Below, piece after piece: positions 1-7,468 of a stretch of DNA of 39,002 nt. The stretch's first letter is position 1. Each line of letters starts with the position of its first letter. Made by a program: the position numbers and the translations under genes. This DNA comes from CAZBJJ01 sp964492245. GTDB lineage: Bacteria; Spirochaetota; Spirochaetia; Treponematales; Breznakiellaceae. A model generated the notes under the pieces. The model made no database searches, was not told the origin of the DNA, and saw only the letters and a list, made by a program, of their open reading frames with translations. The DNA lies in the NCBI GenBank assembly GCA_964492245.1, contig CAZBJJ010000016.1:1-39002 (forward strand). Direction: 5' to 3'.

Positions 1-55
1 CAAAAGCGGAACCTGGAAACCGGTGTTTTCCGGAACTTTATCACCGGTGCTGACA
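1..55. mobile_element. Probable outer end of an IS21-type insertion sequence
   Basis: Read on the minus strand, the sequence starts TGTCAGCACCGGTG at position 55 and runs off the left edge. IS21-family elements commonly end in TGT(C/T)AG followed by tandem imperfect repeats that bind the transposase, and this stretch holds two such repeats (7-54). The break is supported independently: similarity of the neighbouring toxin-like reading frame stops at the codon 56-58, exactly next to TGTCAG. No transposase gene is visible because the element lies outside the window. Family assignment rests on terminal pattern only. Confidence 0.4.
7..54. repeat. Two imperfect 24-bp tandem repeats
   Basis: Units 7-30 and 31-54 both begin CGGAAC and both carry ACCGGTG at the same offset (19-25 and 43-49). 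About two thirds of positions agree. The 24-bp period at the edge of a putative IS end fits transposase binding sites; that role is inferred. Confidence 0.6.
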
Positions 56-163
56 CCTGACGATAATTTTAGCCTTCCTCTGGCATCTCTAAGCCCCAAA
101 AGCCATTTTTTAAAATATGGTATTTCCTTATAGAGCACAGTTATATTGTAATATATATCACTA
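56..163 (-). pseudogene. Broken HigB/RelE-like addiction toxin fragment
   Basis: The minus strand between the tRNA and the putative IS end is open and reads ...VLYKEIPYFKKWLLGLRDARG, then after a one-base shift near 76 continues KAKIIVR. This resembles the N-terminal third of the RelE/HigB-like 'addiction module killer' family, in which a P-F-x-x-W-L-x-x-L-x-D motif is followed by a K/R-A-x-I-x-x-R segment. The C-terminal two thirds, including the G-x-G-Y-R end typical of the family, are absent because the IS end starts at 55. There is no ATG; the frame could start at a TTG inside the tRNA 3' end, which is unlikely to be real. The fragment is short, so the family call is tentative. It is best read as a dead toxin gene, frameshifted and interrupted. 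Confidence 0.4.
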
Positions 164-165
164 TT

Positions 166-238
166 AGCCAAGACGGGGAATCGAACCCCGGACCTACGCA
201 TTACGAGTGCGTCGCGCTACCGACTGAGCCATCTTGGC
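166..238 (-). tRNA. tRNA-Thr (anticodon CGT)
   Basis: A 73-nt cloverleaf on the minus strand starts GCCAAGA and ends TCTTGGC plus a discriminator T, giving a perfect 7-bp acceptor stem. The anticodon stem ACGCA/TGCGT encloses loop CTCGTAA with anticodon CGT, reading the threonine codon ACG. The T-arm contains GGTTCGATTCC. The 3' CCA is not encoded (TAA follows the discriminator), so it must be added after transcription. A promoter lies immediately upstream. The DNA beyond its 3' end is IS and toxin debris, a common state near tRNA genes. Confidence 0.96.
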
Positions 239-247
239 AATAAAAAG

Positions 248-276
248 ATTATAGGTAAAAATGAGAGCAAGGTAAA
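248..276 (-). promoter_or_regulatory. Promoter of the tRNA-Thr gene
   Basis: On the minus strand TTTACC (276-271) and a perfect TATAAT (253-248) are separated by 17 nt. Transcription would begin near 241, a few bases before the mature tRNA 5' end at 238, as expected for a short tRNA leader. Confidence 0.75.
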
Positions 277-282
277 GATGGC

Positions 283-927
283 CTAGTCGAGTTTTTTCCG
301 GCGCGAGTTTACAAAGCGGGAAAAATCGCTGATGTTTTTAACGACAATCCTATCGTTAAAAAGTTCCACACGGCGCTGATTTACAAAGTGATTGATAACC
401 TCTTTAGCCTGATCGCTGGACATGCCCGCCCAATGGGCAATATCTTCGACCGTAGATTTAAATTCGCGCTTTTCGGTCTCCTGTTCAGCCGAGGGCTGCG
501 TCTCGTCGAGCATAAGAAAGACATCGGCAATTTTGGCCTGGGGATCCTCGAGGGTTAAAATCATAAAGCGCCGTTTTTGATCGTAAATGCGCTTAGTAAA
601 AAGCTTTAACAATTTAAGGGCAATTTGAGGATTGCCAAGAAGAAGGACCTCGAAGTTTGCGCGGTTAAATTCCAACACCTTAACAGAATCCAGGGCAATT
701 GCCGTAGCCGAACGGGGGGAATCTTCTAAAATAGCCATTTCGCCAAACATTTCGGAAGGCTGTAGAATATCCAATGTCTTTTCGATATCGCCAATTATTT
801 TTACCAATTGCACTCGCCCCGATTGAATTAAATAAAAAGCGTCTCCCGGTTCAAACTCAGAAAAAATAATATCGCCCTTTTGAAACACACGGGCAAAACG
901 GCTGAATGCCGACAAATCCATAGCCAT
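283..927 (-). CDS. Crp/Fnr-family transcription regulator
   Basis: The 214-residue protein has the usual Crp layout: an N-terminal cyclic-nucleotide-binding beta-roll (about residues 1-115), a long dimerisation helix (about 115-145) and a C-terminal helix-turn-helix (about 158-205). The phosphate-binding cassette FGEMAILEDSPRSATA keeps the Glu and Arg that contact a cyclic nucleotide in CRP, so ligand binding is plausible. There are no N-terminal cysteines for an FNR-type iron-sulphur cluster. The HTH region is less canonical than E. coli CRP. The ATG at 927 follows a GGGAG Shine-Dalgarno sequence and sits one base past the stop of the upstream cNMP/TPR gene, so the two are probably translationally coupled. 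Regulatory targets cannot be read from the sequence. Confidence 0.85.
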   Translation of the reverse strand: MAMDLSAFSRFARVFQKGDIIFSEFEPGDAFYLIQSGRVQLVKIIGDIEKTLDILQPSEMFGEMAILEDSPRSATAIALDSVKVLEFNRANFEVLLLGNPQIALKLLKLFTKRIYDQKRRFMILTLEDPQAKIADVFLMLDETQPSAEQETEKREFKSTVEDIAHWAGMSSDQAKEVINHFVNQRRVELFNDRIVVKNISDFSRFVNSRRKKLD

Positions 928-928
928 A

Positions 929-1924
929 TCACACTCCCAAAGTTTTTAAAGCCCTATTGGCCTTAATGTAAATCATGTCGTCCTCGTCCTGCACCATTGC
1001 TAGAATTTTCTTATAGAAGGTAGAGGCCCGGTCTTTATCGCCGCGTTTTTCGTGGCTCTGCCCCATATAAAAAATAGCATCGTTTAAATTAGGATGTTTA
1101 GGATAGCTAGTAATCATTGTGGTAAAATGCTTAATTGTTTCGTCAAATTTATTTAACACAAAGAGACAGCGCCCGAATTCGTAACTGCTTTTTGCCACGT
1201 ATTCAGCATTCTCGTTCGCGTCCATAATTTTTTTAAAGGCCACAAGGGCCTGAGGATATTTCCCCTGCGTATAAAAACTTACCGCATCGTAATAGGCCTT
1301 TGCCGTAGCAGAGAATTCACCCTCCGAGGCAGTCGGTTTTTGCGAAACCGATTCAACTATCACGCTTGGCCCCTTCCCCTCGCCATAGCGAGCCAGCGAA
1401 CCCTCGGCAGATTCCACATATTTATTGGCTTGCCCAGCATATTTGCCCGCCGGATAATAGGTCAAATAGCGGTTAAACACATATTTAGCCTGTGAATATT
1501 GCTTTGTCTTTAAATAGTATTCACCGACATTATACAGGCCCAATTCGGGAGACTGTTGTTCATCATTTTTTAAAAGACTGGAGACCTGCTTGTGAATACG
1601 CCGCAATTGATTTGAAAAAACCTTGAGCATCTTCATAATAATACGGGTGTTTGAGCTGGCCAGCTGTTCAAATTCGGGAACCGAAAAAGCCAAGACAGCA
1701 GCATCCTGTAGGACCTGGGCGTTTTCTTCGCGCGGATAGCGACCTAGGGCAGACTTTACGCCAAAAAATTCCCCCGCCTGCACAAGATCGTGAATATCCT
1801 GTCCAGTTTCAATATCAGAATAGGAAAGACTGACCTTTCCTGTCTGGAGAATATAAATTTTATCTGCTGCATCCCCTTGAAAATAAATTACCGATCCAGT
1901 GCGGTATTGAAAAGCTTTTGGCAT
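929..1924 (-). CDS. Cyclic-nucleotide-domain protein with TPR repeats
   Basis: The 331-residue protein joins an N-terminal cNMP-binding-like beta-roll (about residues 1-115) to a C-terminal helical part with tetratricopeptide-like repeats (about 130-325; for example AKYVFNRYLTYYPAGKYA and AIFYMGQSHEKRGDKDRAS). The phosphate-binding cassette reads FFGVKSALGRYPREENAQ, so the Glu found in cAMP-binding members is replaced; true ligand binding is doubtful. No HTH, signal peptide or membrane segment is seen, which suggests a cytoplasmic protein-interaction role. A strong GGAAGGAAG Shine-Dalgarno sequence precedes the ATG at 1924. It lies 27 nt after the amidohydrolase gene and abuts the Crp/Fnr gene. 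Domain identity is secure; biological role is unknown. Confidence 0.8.
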   Translation of the reverse strand: MPKAFQYRTGSVIYFQGDAADKIYILQTGKVSLSYSDIETGQDIHDLVQAGEFFGVKSALGRYPREENAQVLQDAAVLAFSVPEFEQLASSNTRIIMKMLKVFSNQLRRIHKQVSSLLKNDEQQSPELGLYNVGEYYLKTKQYSQAKYVFNRYLTYYPAGKYAGQANKYVESAEGSLARYGEGKGPSVIVESVSQKPTASEGEFSATAKAYYDAVSFYTQGKYPQALVAFKKIMDANENAEYVAKSSYEFGRCLFVLNKFDETIKHFTTMITSYPKHPNLNDAIFYMGQSHEKRGDKDRASTFYKKILAMVQDEDDMIYIKANRALKTLGV

Positions 1925-1951
1925 GTTCTTCCTTCCTGTTTATTCTTCCGA

Positions 1952-3196
1952 TTAATCCTTTTTACCGGGCTCAAAGGGCAAATAGCTAAGAATTTTTTTT
2001 AGCTTAACTTTTTGCCGCACCTCGCGATACAGCCTTGCTGGATCTCCCAGTATAAACATATTGCGACCATTTACTTTAATAATAGAGTAATTCTCTGGTA
2101 CATTTCCACCTAAAAGATCTAAAAAACGCTCTTCACCATAGATTGGCCTGCCTTTGCGCAATAAAAGCTCAATATCGCCCATATTTGCCTGTACTAAATT
2201 CTCGTAGGGCTCATCGCAGTGCGCCTTTAAGACTAACATATCCGCCCATTTGCTAGAATCTAGGCTGCCCGTCCTATCGTACATTCTAAAAGCCTTGGCT
2301 GGATTTTTAGTAACCATATTGGTAAGGATTTTAGCAGAAAGATCTTCGCCATACATATTGCGATAAACTTCGCGGGCATATTTAATTTCGGCTAAAATGT
2401 TTTCCGAGCCCGTATGCGTAGAATCGGTTCCCAGCCCCACATTGATGCCTGCCTCGAGAATTTTTTTTATCTTGCATGTGGTATTGAACATGAGCATATT
2501 TGAGGCCGGGCACCAAGATATATGCGCCCCCGCCTTTGCCACCTTTAAAATATCAATATCCGAAAACCCAATACAGTGAATGAGCAAACAGTATTCATCT
2601 AGGGCGCGATGTCGCTCTAAAATGCCAATGCCATTCTGGGACTCTGCATCGAAGCCCTCTTCTAAATGAGTAATAAATGGCCAGTTTTTTTCCACTGCCA
2701 TGGCATGTTCAATTTCTATGCCCTTGCCCCACTTTAAATCGAAGGAAGAACATTCATGTTCCAATGTGTATTCTTGAATCGCCCGCACCGGTAAATGGGG
2801 CAGATGTTTTTCATTTAAATGATGGGGAAAATGATCGTTGACCGTTACCACTCCCGAAAATAAGTTTTTATATGAGCTGAGCAGGTATTTATTTTCTTCC
2901 GAAAGATTTTCCCGCTCTAAAAAAGCATCGGAGGCCTTGAGGTCGTTGTCCCAGGGTAGCCAATTTAAGTAAAAAGTTCCCTTTGGCGGACCCACCCGAG
3001 GCAAATAATTGCCACGCATATGATCGTGAATATTTATAAGCGCTGGATACAGGATAGAGGCGCTACCCAAATTTACGGTAACTTTTGAATCCGCCTTCGA
3101 ATCGCAGATAAGGCCCTTCGAAATATGCCATTCTTTTTTTGTCTCAATCGTGTCGGGGCTCACGCTTAAATTGCTAACTATGGTACATGAATCCAC
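1952..3196 (-). CDS. Amidohydrolase / deaminase-like metal hydrolase
   Basis: The 414-residue protein belongs to the metal-dependent amidohydrolase superfamily near the cytosine/S-adenosylhomocysteine-type deaminases (COG0402-like). The first metal motif reads INIHDHMRGNYLPR, so the usual HxH is present as HDH. Further family marks are ISWCPASNMLMF, the GLGTDSTHTGSENIL stretch with the catalytic Asp, and a C-terminal beta-sandwich segment after about residue 320. The start is GTG at 3196, chosen because AAGGAAGG lies 7 nt upstream. It is probably the first gene of a minus-strand unit with the cNMP/TPR and Crp/Fnr genes. The substrate cannot be told from sequence; a nucleobase or similar cyclic amidine is only a guess. 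Confidence 0.8.
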   Translation of the reverse strand: MDSCTIVSNLSVSPDTIETKKEWHISKGLICDSKADSKVTVNLGSASILYPALINIHDHMRGNYLPRVGPPKGTFYLNWLPWDNDLKASDAFLERENLSEENKYLLSSYKNLFSGVVTVNDHFPHHLNEKHLPHLPVRAIQEYTLEHECSSFDLKWGKGIEIEHAMAVEKNWPFITHLEEGFDAESQNGIGILERHRALDEYCLLIHCIGFSDIDILKVAKAGAHISWCPASNMLMFNTTCKIKKILEAGINVGLGTDSTHTGSENILAEIKYAREVYRNMYGEDLSAKILTNMVTKNPAKAFRMYDRTGSLDSSKWADMLVLKAHCDEPYENLVQANMGDIELLLRKGRPIYGEERFLDLLGGNVPENYSIIKVNGRNMFILGDPARLYREVRQKVKLKKILSYLPFEPGKKD

Positions 3197-3262
3197 CTTA
3201 CGGCCTTCCTTTGTATATGTTTTTCAAAAAATAGTGGGTATCAGAAGAATATTTACCCTCTT

Positions 3263-3289
3263 AGTATATATCGGCATGTTTTTTGTAAA
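3263..3289 (-). promoter_or_regulatory. Possible promoter of the amidohydrolase operon
   Basis: On the minus strand TTTACA (3289-3284) and TATACT (3268-3263) resemble -35 and -10 boxes, but the 15-nt spacer is short. It would give a leader of roughly 60 nt before the GTG at 3196. Confidence 0.3.
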
Positions 3290-3315
3290 AACAAGGAGAA
3301 ATGCACAGTGACAGA

Positions 3316-3349
3316 CTAGGGCCATTTGTAGAAAGTGGGCTGGCCCTAG
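3316..3349. repeat. Perfect 9-bp inverted repeat upstream of the PHP gene
   Basis: CTAGGGCCA (3316-3324) and TGGCCCTAG (3341-3349) form a perfect inverted repeat with a 16-nt loop. It lies in the gap between two divergent genes and has no T-run for either strand, so it is not an obvious terminator. It may be an operator or an RNA hairpin; the role is not known. Confidence 0.45.
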
Positions 3350-3387
3350 ATAAATACTTTTAATTATCAATATGCTAGAGTCATTGT

Positions 3388-4254
3388 ATGGTCGATTTGC
3401 ATACACATTCAAATAAATCCGATGGCAGTCTTGCACCTGCAGAGCTTATTTTAGAAGCACATAAGCAGGGGCTTAGCGCAATTGCGCTTTGCGATCACGA
3501 CACCATGGACGGTATACAGGAGGCCCAGGCGGCCAGCGACAGTGTAGGGCTGCGCCTTATACCGGGCACCGAAATAAATATTACCTGGCCAGCTGGCGAG
3601 TTCCATCTTTTGGGTCTGGGTTTACAGGGCCCCGCACCCGCTCTAGAAAATATTTTTGCTCAATCGGTTCAGAACAGAAACGAGCGAAATGAGCGCATTG
3701 TGGATATGCTTTCCAAAAAAGGCATTGATATAGACTTCGATCGGGTTGCCGCAAAGGCAGGTGGCAAGATTGTCGGCAGGCTCCACTTTGCCGATGTGCT
3801 GATAGAGATGGGCCTAGTAAGAAAAAGGCAGGAGGCATTCGATCGCTGGCTGGCAAAGGGGAACAAGCTCTTTGTAGAAAAAGGGGGTATCCCCCTGGAA
3901 CCCGCCATTTCGGCCATTCACGAATCGGGGGGCCTTGCCCTGCTGGCCCATCCGATGAGCCTGTATGTCTCCCGCTCAAAACTGGGAAGCTACCTGGCCC
4001 AATGGAAGGACGTGGGGCTCGATGGCATCGAGGCCTGGCACAGTGGAGCTAAGGAAGGGGCCTGTAAATTTTTAGAAAAACTGGCAAAGGAGCTTTCTCT
4101 TTTAATAAGCGCCGGTAGCGATTTTCATGGCAAACACCGCCCCGAATGCCGCCTAGGTTATACAGCCGGACGGAGAAAAATTTCCCCTGCCTATCTTGAA
4201 TCCATCGACGAGGCGCTGTCGAAATCCAGAATGTCCCAGGGGCTTTCGCCATAG
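3388..4254 (+). CDS. PHP-domain phosphoesterase (TrpH/RNase AM-like)
   Basis: The 288-residue protein starts MVDLHTHSNKSDG, the first metal-binding motif of PHP phosphoesterases, followed by ALCDHDTMDG and later ALLAHPM and SAGSDFHGKH. The length and motif set match the YciV/TrpH group, whose characterised members are 3',5'-nucleoside bisphosphate phosphatases or 5'-3' exoribonucleases. All expected His and Asp metal ligands appear present. The ATG at 3388 has no Shine-Dalgarno sequence; a TGC-TAGAGT extended -10-like element ends 6 nt before it, so the transcript may be leaderless. The 3' end overlaps the convergent comM gene by 64 nt. Family call is firm; exact substrate is inferred. Confidence 0.88.
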   Translation: MVDLHTHSNKSDGSLAPAELILEAHKQGLSAIALCDHDTMDGIQEAQAASDSVGLRLIPGTEINITWPAGEFHLLGLGLQGPAPALENIFAQSVQNRNERNERIVDMLSKKGIDIDFDRVAAKAGGKIVGRLHFADVLIEMGLVRKRQEAFDRWLAKGNKLFVEKGGIPLEPAISAIHESGGLALLAHPMSLYVSRSKLGSYLAQWKDVGLDGIEAWHSGAKEGACKFLEKLAKELSLLISAGSDFHGKHRPECRLGYTAGRRKISPAYLESIDEALSKSRMSQGLSP

Positions 4255-5783
4255 CGACGGTGCTCAACCGCCTCTAAGATATCCTCTAGGCCAATGTCTT
4301 TGCCCTGGCGGAGATCGGCTATGGTACGGGCAATTTTTTGAATCGACACAATTGCCCGAGAGGATAAATTCAGCTTTTTACTGGCCAATTGCAGGGCCTT
4401 TAAAACAGGGCCCTCCAGCCGGCAGTATTCTGCCAATGCGGCAGTATTTAGCTCGGCATTTAAGCAGGCCCGCCCTGCCTGCAGGCTGCGGGCCTGTGCT
4501 ACGCGCTCTGCGATAGTGGCCGAGTCCTCTCCCCGCCCCTGCCCCTGCCAGTGGGCATCGCTAAGGCGCGGAAGGGGCACGCGCAAATCGATTCTATCGA
4601 TTAAAGCCCCCCCAAGTTTTTTCCAATAGCGGCGAACATCTTCGGAAGAGCACAGACAGCTGCTGGAATCGTCAAGGCCAAGGCGACCGCAGGGGCAGGG
4701 ATTTACCGCCAATAAAAGCTGGAACTGCGCGGGCAGACGGCGACTGCCGTCTGCCCGCGCAATAGTCAGGCTGCCATCTTCCAGGGGCTCGCGCAGGGCC
4801 TGCAGTATATGCTTGCGAAATTCAGCGGCCTCATCTAAAAACAGAATACCCCGATGGGCAAGGCTCACCTCGCCAGGGCGAATATGCCGCCCGCCACCGA
4901 GGATACCCTCTAAACTTGCACTGTGGTGGGGGCTTCTAAATGGCGCCTGGGTAATAAGCCCGTCTTCCTGCTGTAAAAGCCCAGCTAAACTGTAAATTCG
5001 GGTTACTTCAATGGCCCTATGCCGGCTTAAACGGGGCATAATTGAGGGCATACGGCGGGCAAGCATGGTCTTGCCAGAACCAGGGGGGCCAAAAACCATT
5101 AAATTGTGCCCTCCCGCCGCCATTATTTCTAAGGCCCTTTTATAGCGATAGGCCCCAATGACCTCGTTAAAGTTTCCGACTGTGGCAGTGCCACCGGCCG
5201 GAGAGCGGGCCTGTTTTTCGGGAATACTTCGCGACAGCGGCAGAGAATTTGCACTGGCACGTTTAAAGGCAATTTCTCCCTCATTTTTCCAGCTATTAAT
5301 AAAACTGATAGTCTGTACCAGCGAAGCGACGGCACAGGTTCTGGCAGGGCAGAGAATATTTGCCTCGCCACTATTGCCTTGGGGCACTATATAGGCATGT
5401 AGTCCCAGCTCTAGGCCCGTTGCAATGGCTGCAACCACCCCAGGAACAGGGCAAACACGGCCCGAGAGTTCTAATTCGCCCATTATTAAAACGTTTTCTG
5501 GTATATCTACCAGCTTTGCCGCCTGCATAATCGCTAGGGCAATGGGCAAATCCAGGGCACTGCCCGATTTTTTTAAGCTGGCAGGGGCCAGATTTACCAA
5601 GACCCTGTCGTTGGGAAAGGGAAAGGCAGAATTTCTAAAGGCGGCACGTATGCGCTCCCGAGATTCCCGTACCGCTCCTTCGGCTAAGCCACTAATATCA
5701 ATTGCCGGAATACCTCGGCGGATATCCGCTTCCACCCTAATTAAGCTCCCCTCGGCGCCAAGGGGAATAAATGTGTATATCAT
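4191..5783 (-). CDS. comM: ComM/YifB-family AAA+ ATPase (Mg-chelatase-like)
   Basis: The 530-residue protein has the YifB/ComM layout: an N-terminal Lon-protease-like ChlI domain (about 1-170), a Mg-chelatase-type AAA+ core with Walker A GPPGSGKT and Walker B ILFLDEAAEF, a Cys cluster (PCPCGRLGLDDSSSCLC) and the C-terminal Mg-chelatase helical domain ending ...HRRYG. Characterised ComM is a hexameric helicase that promotes branch migration when incoming DNA is integrated in natural transformation. The ATG at 5783 is preceded by AGAGG. About 20 extra residues after the RRYG end extend the gene 64 nt into the convergent PHP gene. Whether this organism is transformable is unknown; comM occurs in many non-competent bacteria. 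Confidence 0.93.
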   Translation of the reverse strand: MIYTFIPLGAEGSLIRVEADIRRGIPAIDISGLAEGAVRESRERIRAAFRNSAFPFPNDRVLVNLAPASLKKSGSALDLPIALAIMQAAKLVDIPENVLIMGELELSGRVCPVPGVVAAIATGLELGLHAYIVPQGNSGEANILCPARTCAVASLVQTISFINSWKNEGEIAFKRASANSLPLSRSIPEKQARSPAGGTATVGNFNEVIGAYRYKRALEIMAAGGHNLMVFGPPGSGKTMLARRMPSIMPRLSRHRAIEVTRIYSLAGLLQQEDGLITQAPFRSPHHSASLEGILGGGRHIRPGEVSLAHRGILFLDEAAEFRKHILQALREPLEDGSLTIARADGSRRLPAQFQLLLAVNPCPCGRLGLDDSSSCLCSSEDVRRYWKKLGGALIDRIDLRVPLPRLSDAHWQGQGRGEDSATIAERVAQARSLQAGRACLNAELNTAALAEYCRLEGPVLKALQLASKKLNLSSRAIVSIQKIARTIADLRQGKDIGLEDILEAVEHRRYGESPWDILDFDSASSMDSR

Positions 5784-5854
5784 GTAAGCCTCTAATAATA
5801 AGTATGCCTAAAATGTGCTTAAACAATGAGTATTTTTAAAAATTCGTCTATTTA

Positions 5855-5884
5855 TTGTCTTTTTTTTGCATTATGGGCTACCAT
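5855..5884 (+). promoter_or_regulatory. Possible promoter of the UDPGP-family gene
   Basis: TTGTCT (5855-5860) and TACCAT (5879-5884) are separated by 18 nt. The -10-like box ends 6 nt before the ATG at 5891, which has no Shine-Dalgarno sequence, so transcription could begin at the start codon. Both boxes match consensus at four of six positions. Confidence 0.35.
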
Positions 5885-5890
5885 AGTGGC

Positions 5891-7423
5891 ATGCGTTTAG
5901 AAAAACACCTCCACCCCGACCTTATTAAAGATTGCAAGTCTAAGGGCATCGACTTAAAACACAGCCTGGCTGTCCTTGACCTTGTCAACGAAAAAGCCAA
6001 GGCAGAAGAGGCCACCGCCAAGGCTCAGACTGGGCAGACGAGCTCGCCCAAGCCGCCTTCAATTGATTTGCCCCAGCCCCAGGATCCCCGCTTGATAGAT
6101 GCCAGTGCGGAGGGCCGTTTTCCCATTGACATTGAGCGAGCTAAAAAAGCCTTCGAAGAATACGAATTGCCTGCTCAAATATTGGAAAAACTTCATATTG
6201 ATGGCAATACCTATGTCTTTGACCGCGAAAGCTTAATTGAAATTGGACGGCGCCTGTACACTAAAACGGCATTTGGAGTCTTAAATGGCGGCTCGGCGAC
6301 AAGCTATGCCGATACAAAGAAAAATCGCGATATCGATGGGGCCACCTTTGCCAAACTACAAAAAGACTTCGAGCGCCTTGCGGCAAGGCTCAAGGGCCAG
6401 CCAAAGGGCATTACCCCCGCCTATTTTAAAGAGGACGGCTCCGATGGCGCATCATTTTTAGAGCTTAAATTTCGCAGTCTTTTACAGGAAGTCAAAGAGG
6501 CCCAAAAACTTGGACTTCCGGCCCCAGAAATGCTGCCCACCTTTCAAATGTCCAGCCTTGGGACAAGGCAGGCACTTGCGGCAGCCTATAAAACCTGGCA
6601 AGACAGCCCCTATTTAAAAGACCTTATTGAGCAAACCGGAAACAATCCCTTGCAGGTATTGGATGCAACCCAGCCCCTTTTAGCAGCCCTTAGCCCAAAG
6701 GATAAAAGGGGAAGGCGCACAATTTTTTCCCAGGCCTGGGGCCAGGAAAACAGCGCCTTGGCTTTACCCGGGGGGCATGGTGAAAACTTTCGGGTTCTAA
6801 AGCCGGTCTATCGTGAACTTAAAGATCGCGGCATTCGCTTTGCCTGGCTGGGCAATGTGGACAATACCGGCTATACGGTGGATCCCATCAGCCTGGCCTG
6901 TCTGGCCTTGAGCGGCAATTGTGCGGCCTTTGAGTTTTCCAGCAAGAGCGCCCTCGATGTTAAGGGGGGAGTTTTAATTATCGATGGCCAGGGCCTGAGT
7001 GTGCGGGATATTGGCCAGAGTATTAGCTGGGAGGAAATTGGGGAAGCAGAATCTCGGGGCGGCTTGGCCGTGTTTAACTGTGCTACCGGCCTCTTCGATT
7101 TAAATTGGCTTGTGCCCCGGCTGGACGAAATTTCCCGCGCCCTGCCTATTCGAGTGAGCGAGCAAAACAAGGAGTCGGGCGTCTATGCCCAGGCGGAGCA
7201 AACCACTTGGGAGGTGCTTGGCCTTATGGAAAACCCCTTAATTTTACGGGTTGAGCGGGCAAAACGTTTTTTGCCGGCAAAAATGCTCTTGGAAACCCTT
7301 ATTGCAAGTCCGGCAACTTCTGCCCTGCTCGAAGACCCTGCCATTCCAGATTTTATTCGCCAAGATGGACAGCAACTGCGCCTGGCAATGCAAGATCTTT
7401 TAAAAGAGCGCTACCAACTATAA
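5891..7423 (+). CDS. UDPGP-family nucleotidyltransferase, substrate unknown
   Basis: The 511-residue protein resembles the UDP-glucose / UDP-N-acetylhexosamine pyrophosphorylase superfamily, which makes nucleotide sugars from UTP and a sugar 1-phosphate. Marks are a GG-loop (VLNGGSATSYADTKKN, about residues 129-144), LPGGHGENF, FAWLGNVDNTGYTVDP and a DVKGGVLI segment matching the DVKGG of eukaryotic-type enzymes. The GG-loop differs from the usual GGxGTxxGxxxPK, with SATSYADTKK in its place, so activity and substrate should be tested rather than assumed. The ATG at 5891 is preferred; an in-frame ATG lies at 5873 and a TTG at 5855, but the latter coincides with a possible -35 box. The stop is followed directly by the terminator of the convergent GH3 gene. 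Confidence 0.75.
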   Translation: MRLEKHLHPDLIKDCKSKGIDLKHSLAVLDLVNEKAKAEEATAKAQTGQTSSPKPPSIDLPQPQDPRLIDASAEGRFPIDIERAKKAFEEYELPAQILEKLHIDGNTYVFDRESLIEIGRRLYTKTAFGVLNGGSATSYADTKKNRDIDGATFAKLQKDFERLAARLKGQPKGITPAYFKEDGSDGASFLELKFRSLLQEVKEAQKLGLPAPEMLPTFQMSSLGTRQALAAAYKTWQDSPYLKDLIEQTGNNPLQVLDATQPLLAALSPKDKRGRRTIFSQAWGQENSALALPGGHGENFRVLKPVYRELKDRGIRFAWLGNVDNTGYTVDPISLACLALSGNCAAFEFSSKSALDVKGGVLIIDGQGLSVRDIGQSISWEEIGEAESRGGLAVFNCATGLFDLNWLVPRLDEISRALPIRVSEQNKESGVYAQAEQTTWEVLGLMENPLILRVERAKRFLPAKMLLETLIASPATSALLEDPAIPDFIRQDGQQLRLAMQDLLKERYQL

Positions 7424-7452
7424 AAAAAAGGCTGCCCAAATATCGGGCAGCC
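7422..7452 (-). terminator. Intrinsic terminator of the GH3 gene
   Basis: On the minus strand GGCTGCCC (7452-7445) and GGGCAGCC (7437-7430) form a perfect 8-bp GC-rich stem with a 7-nt loop, followed by a run of eight T. The T-run exists only on the minus strand, and it reaches the stop codon of the convergent gene. Confidence 0.9.
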
Positions 7453-7468
7453 CTTAGTAGCTAGCTAA

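Noticed and set aside
3301..3363. 20-codon frame upstream of the PHP gene as a gene
   Set aside because: AAGGAG is only two bases from the ATG, the frame contains the inverted repeat, and no similarity is apparent; listed only as a structural observation.
3581..3979. A 132-codon minus-strand frame inside the PHP gene
   Set aside because: Antisense shadow of a complete PHP-family gene, with no recognisable motif.
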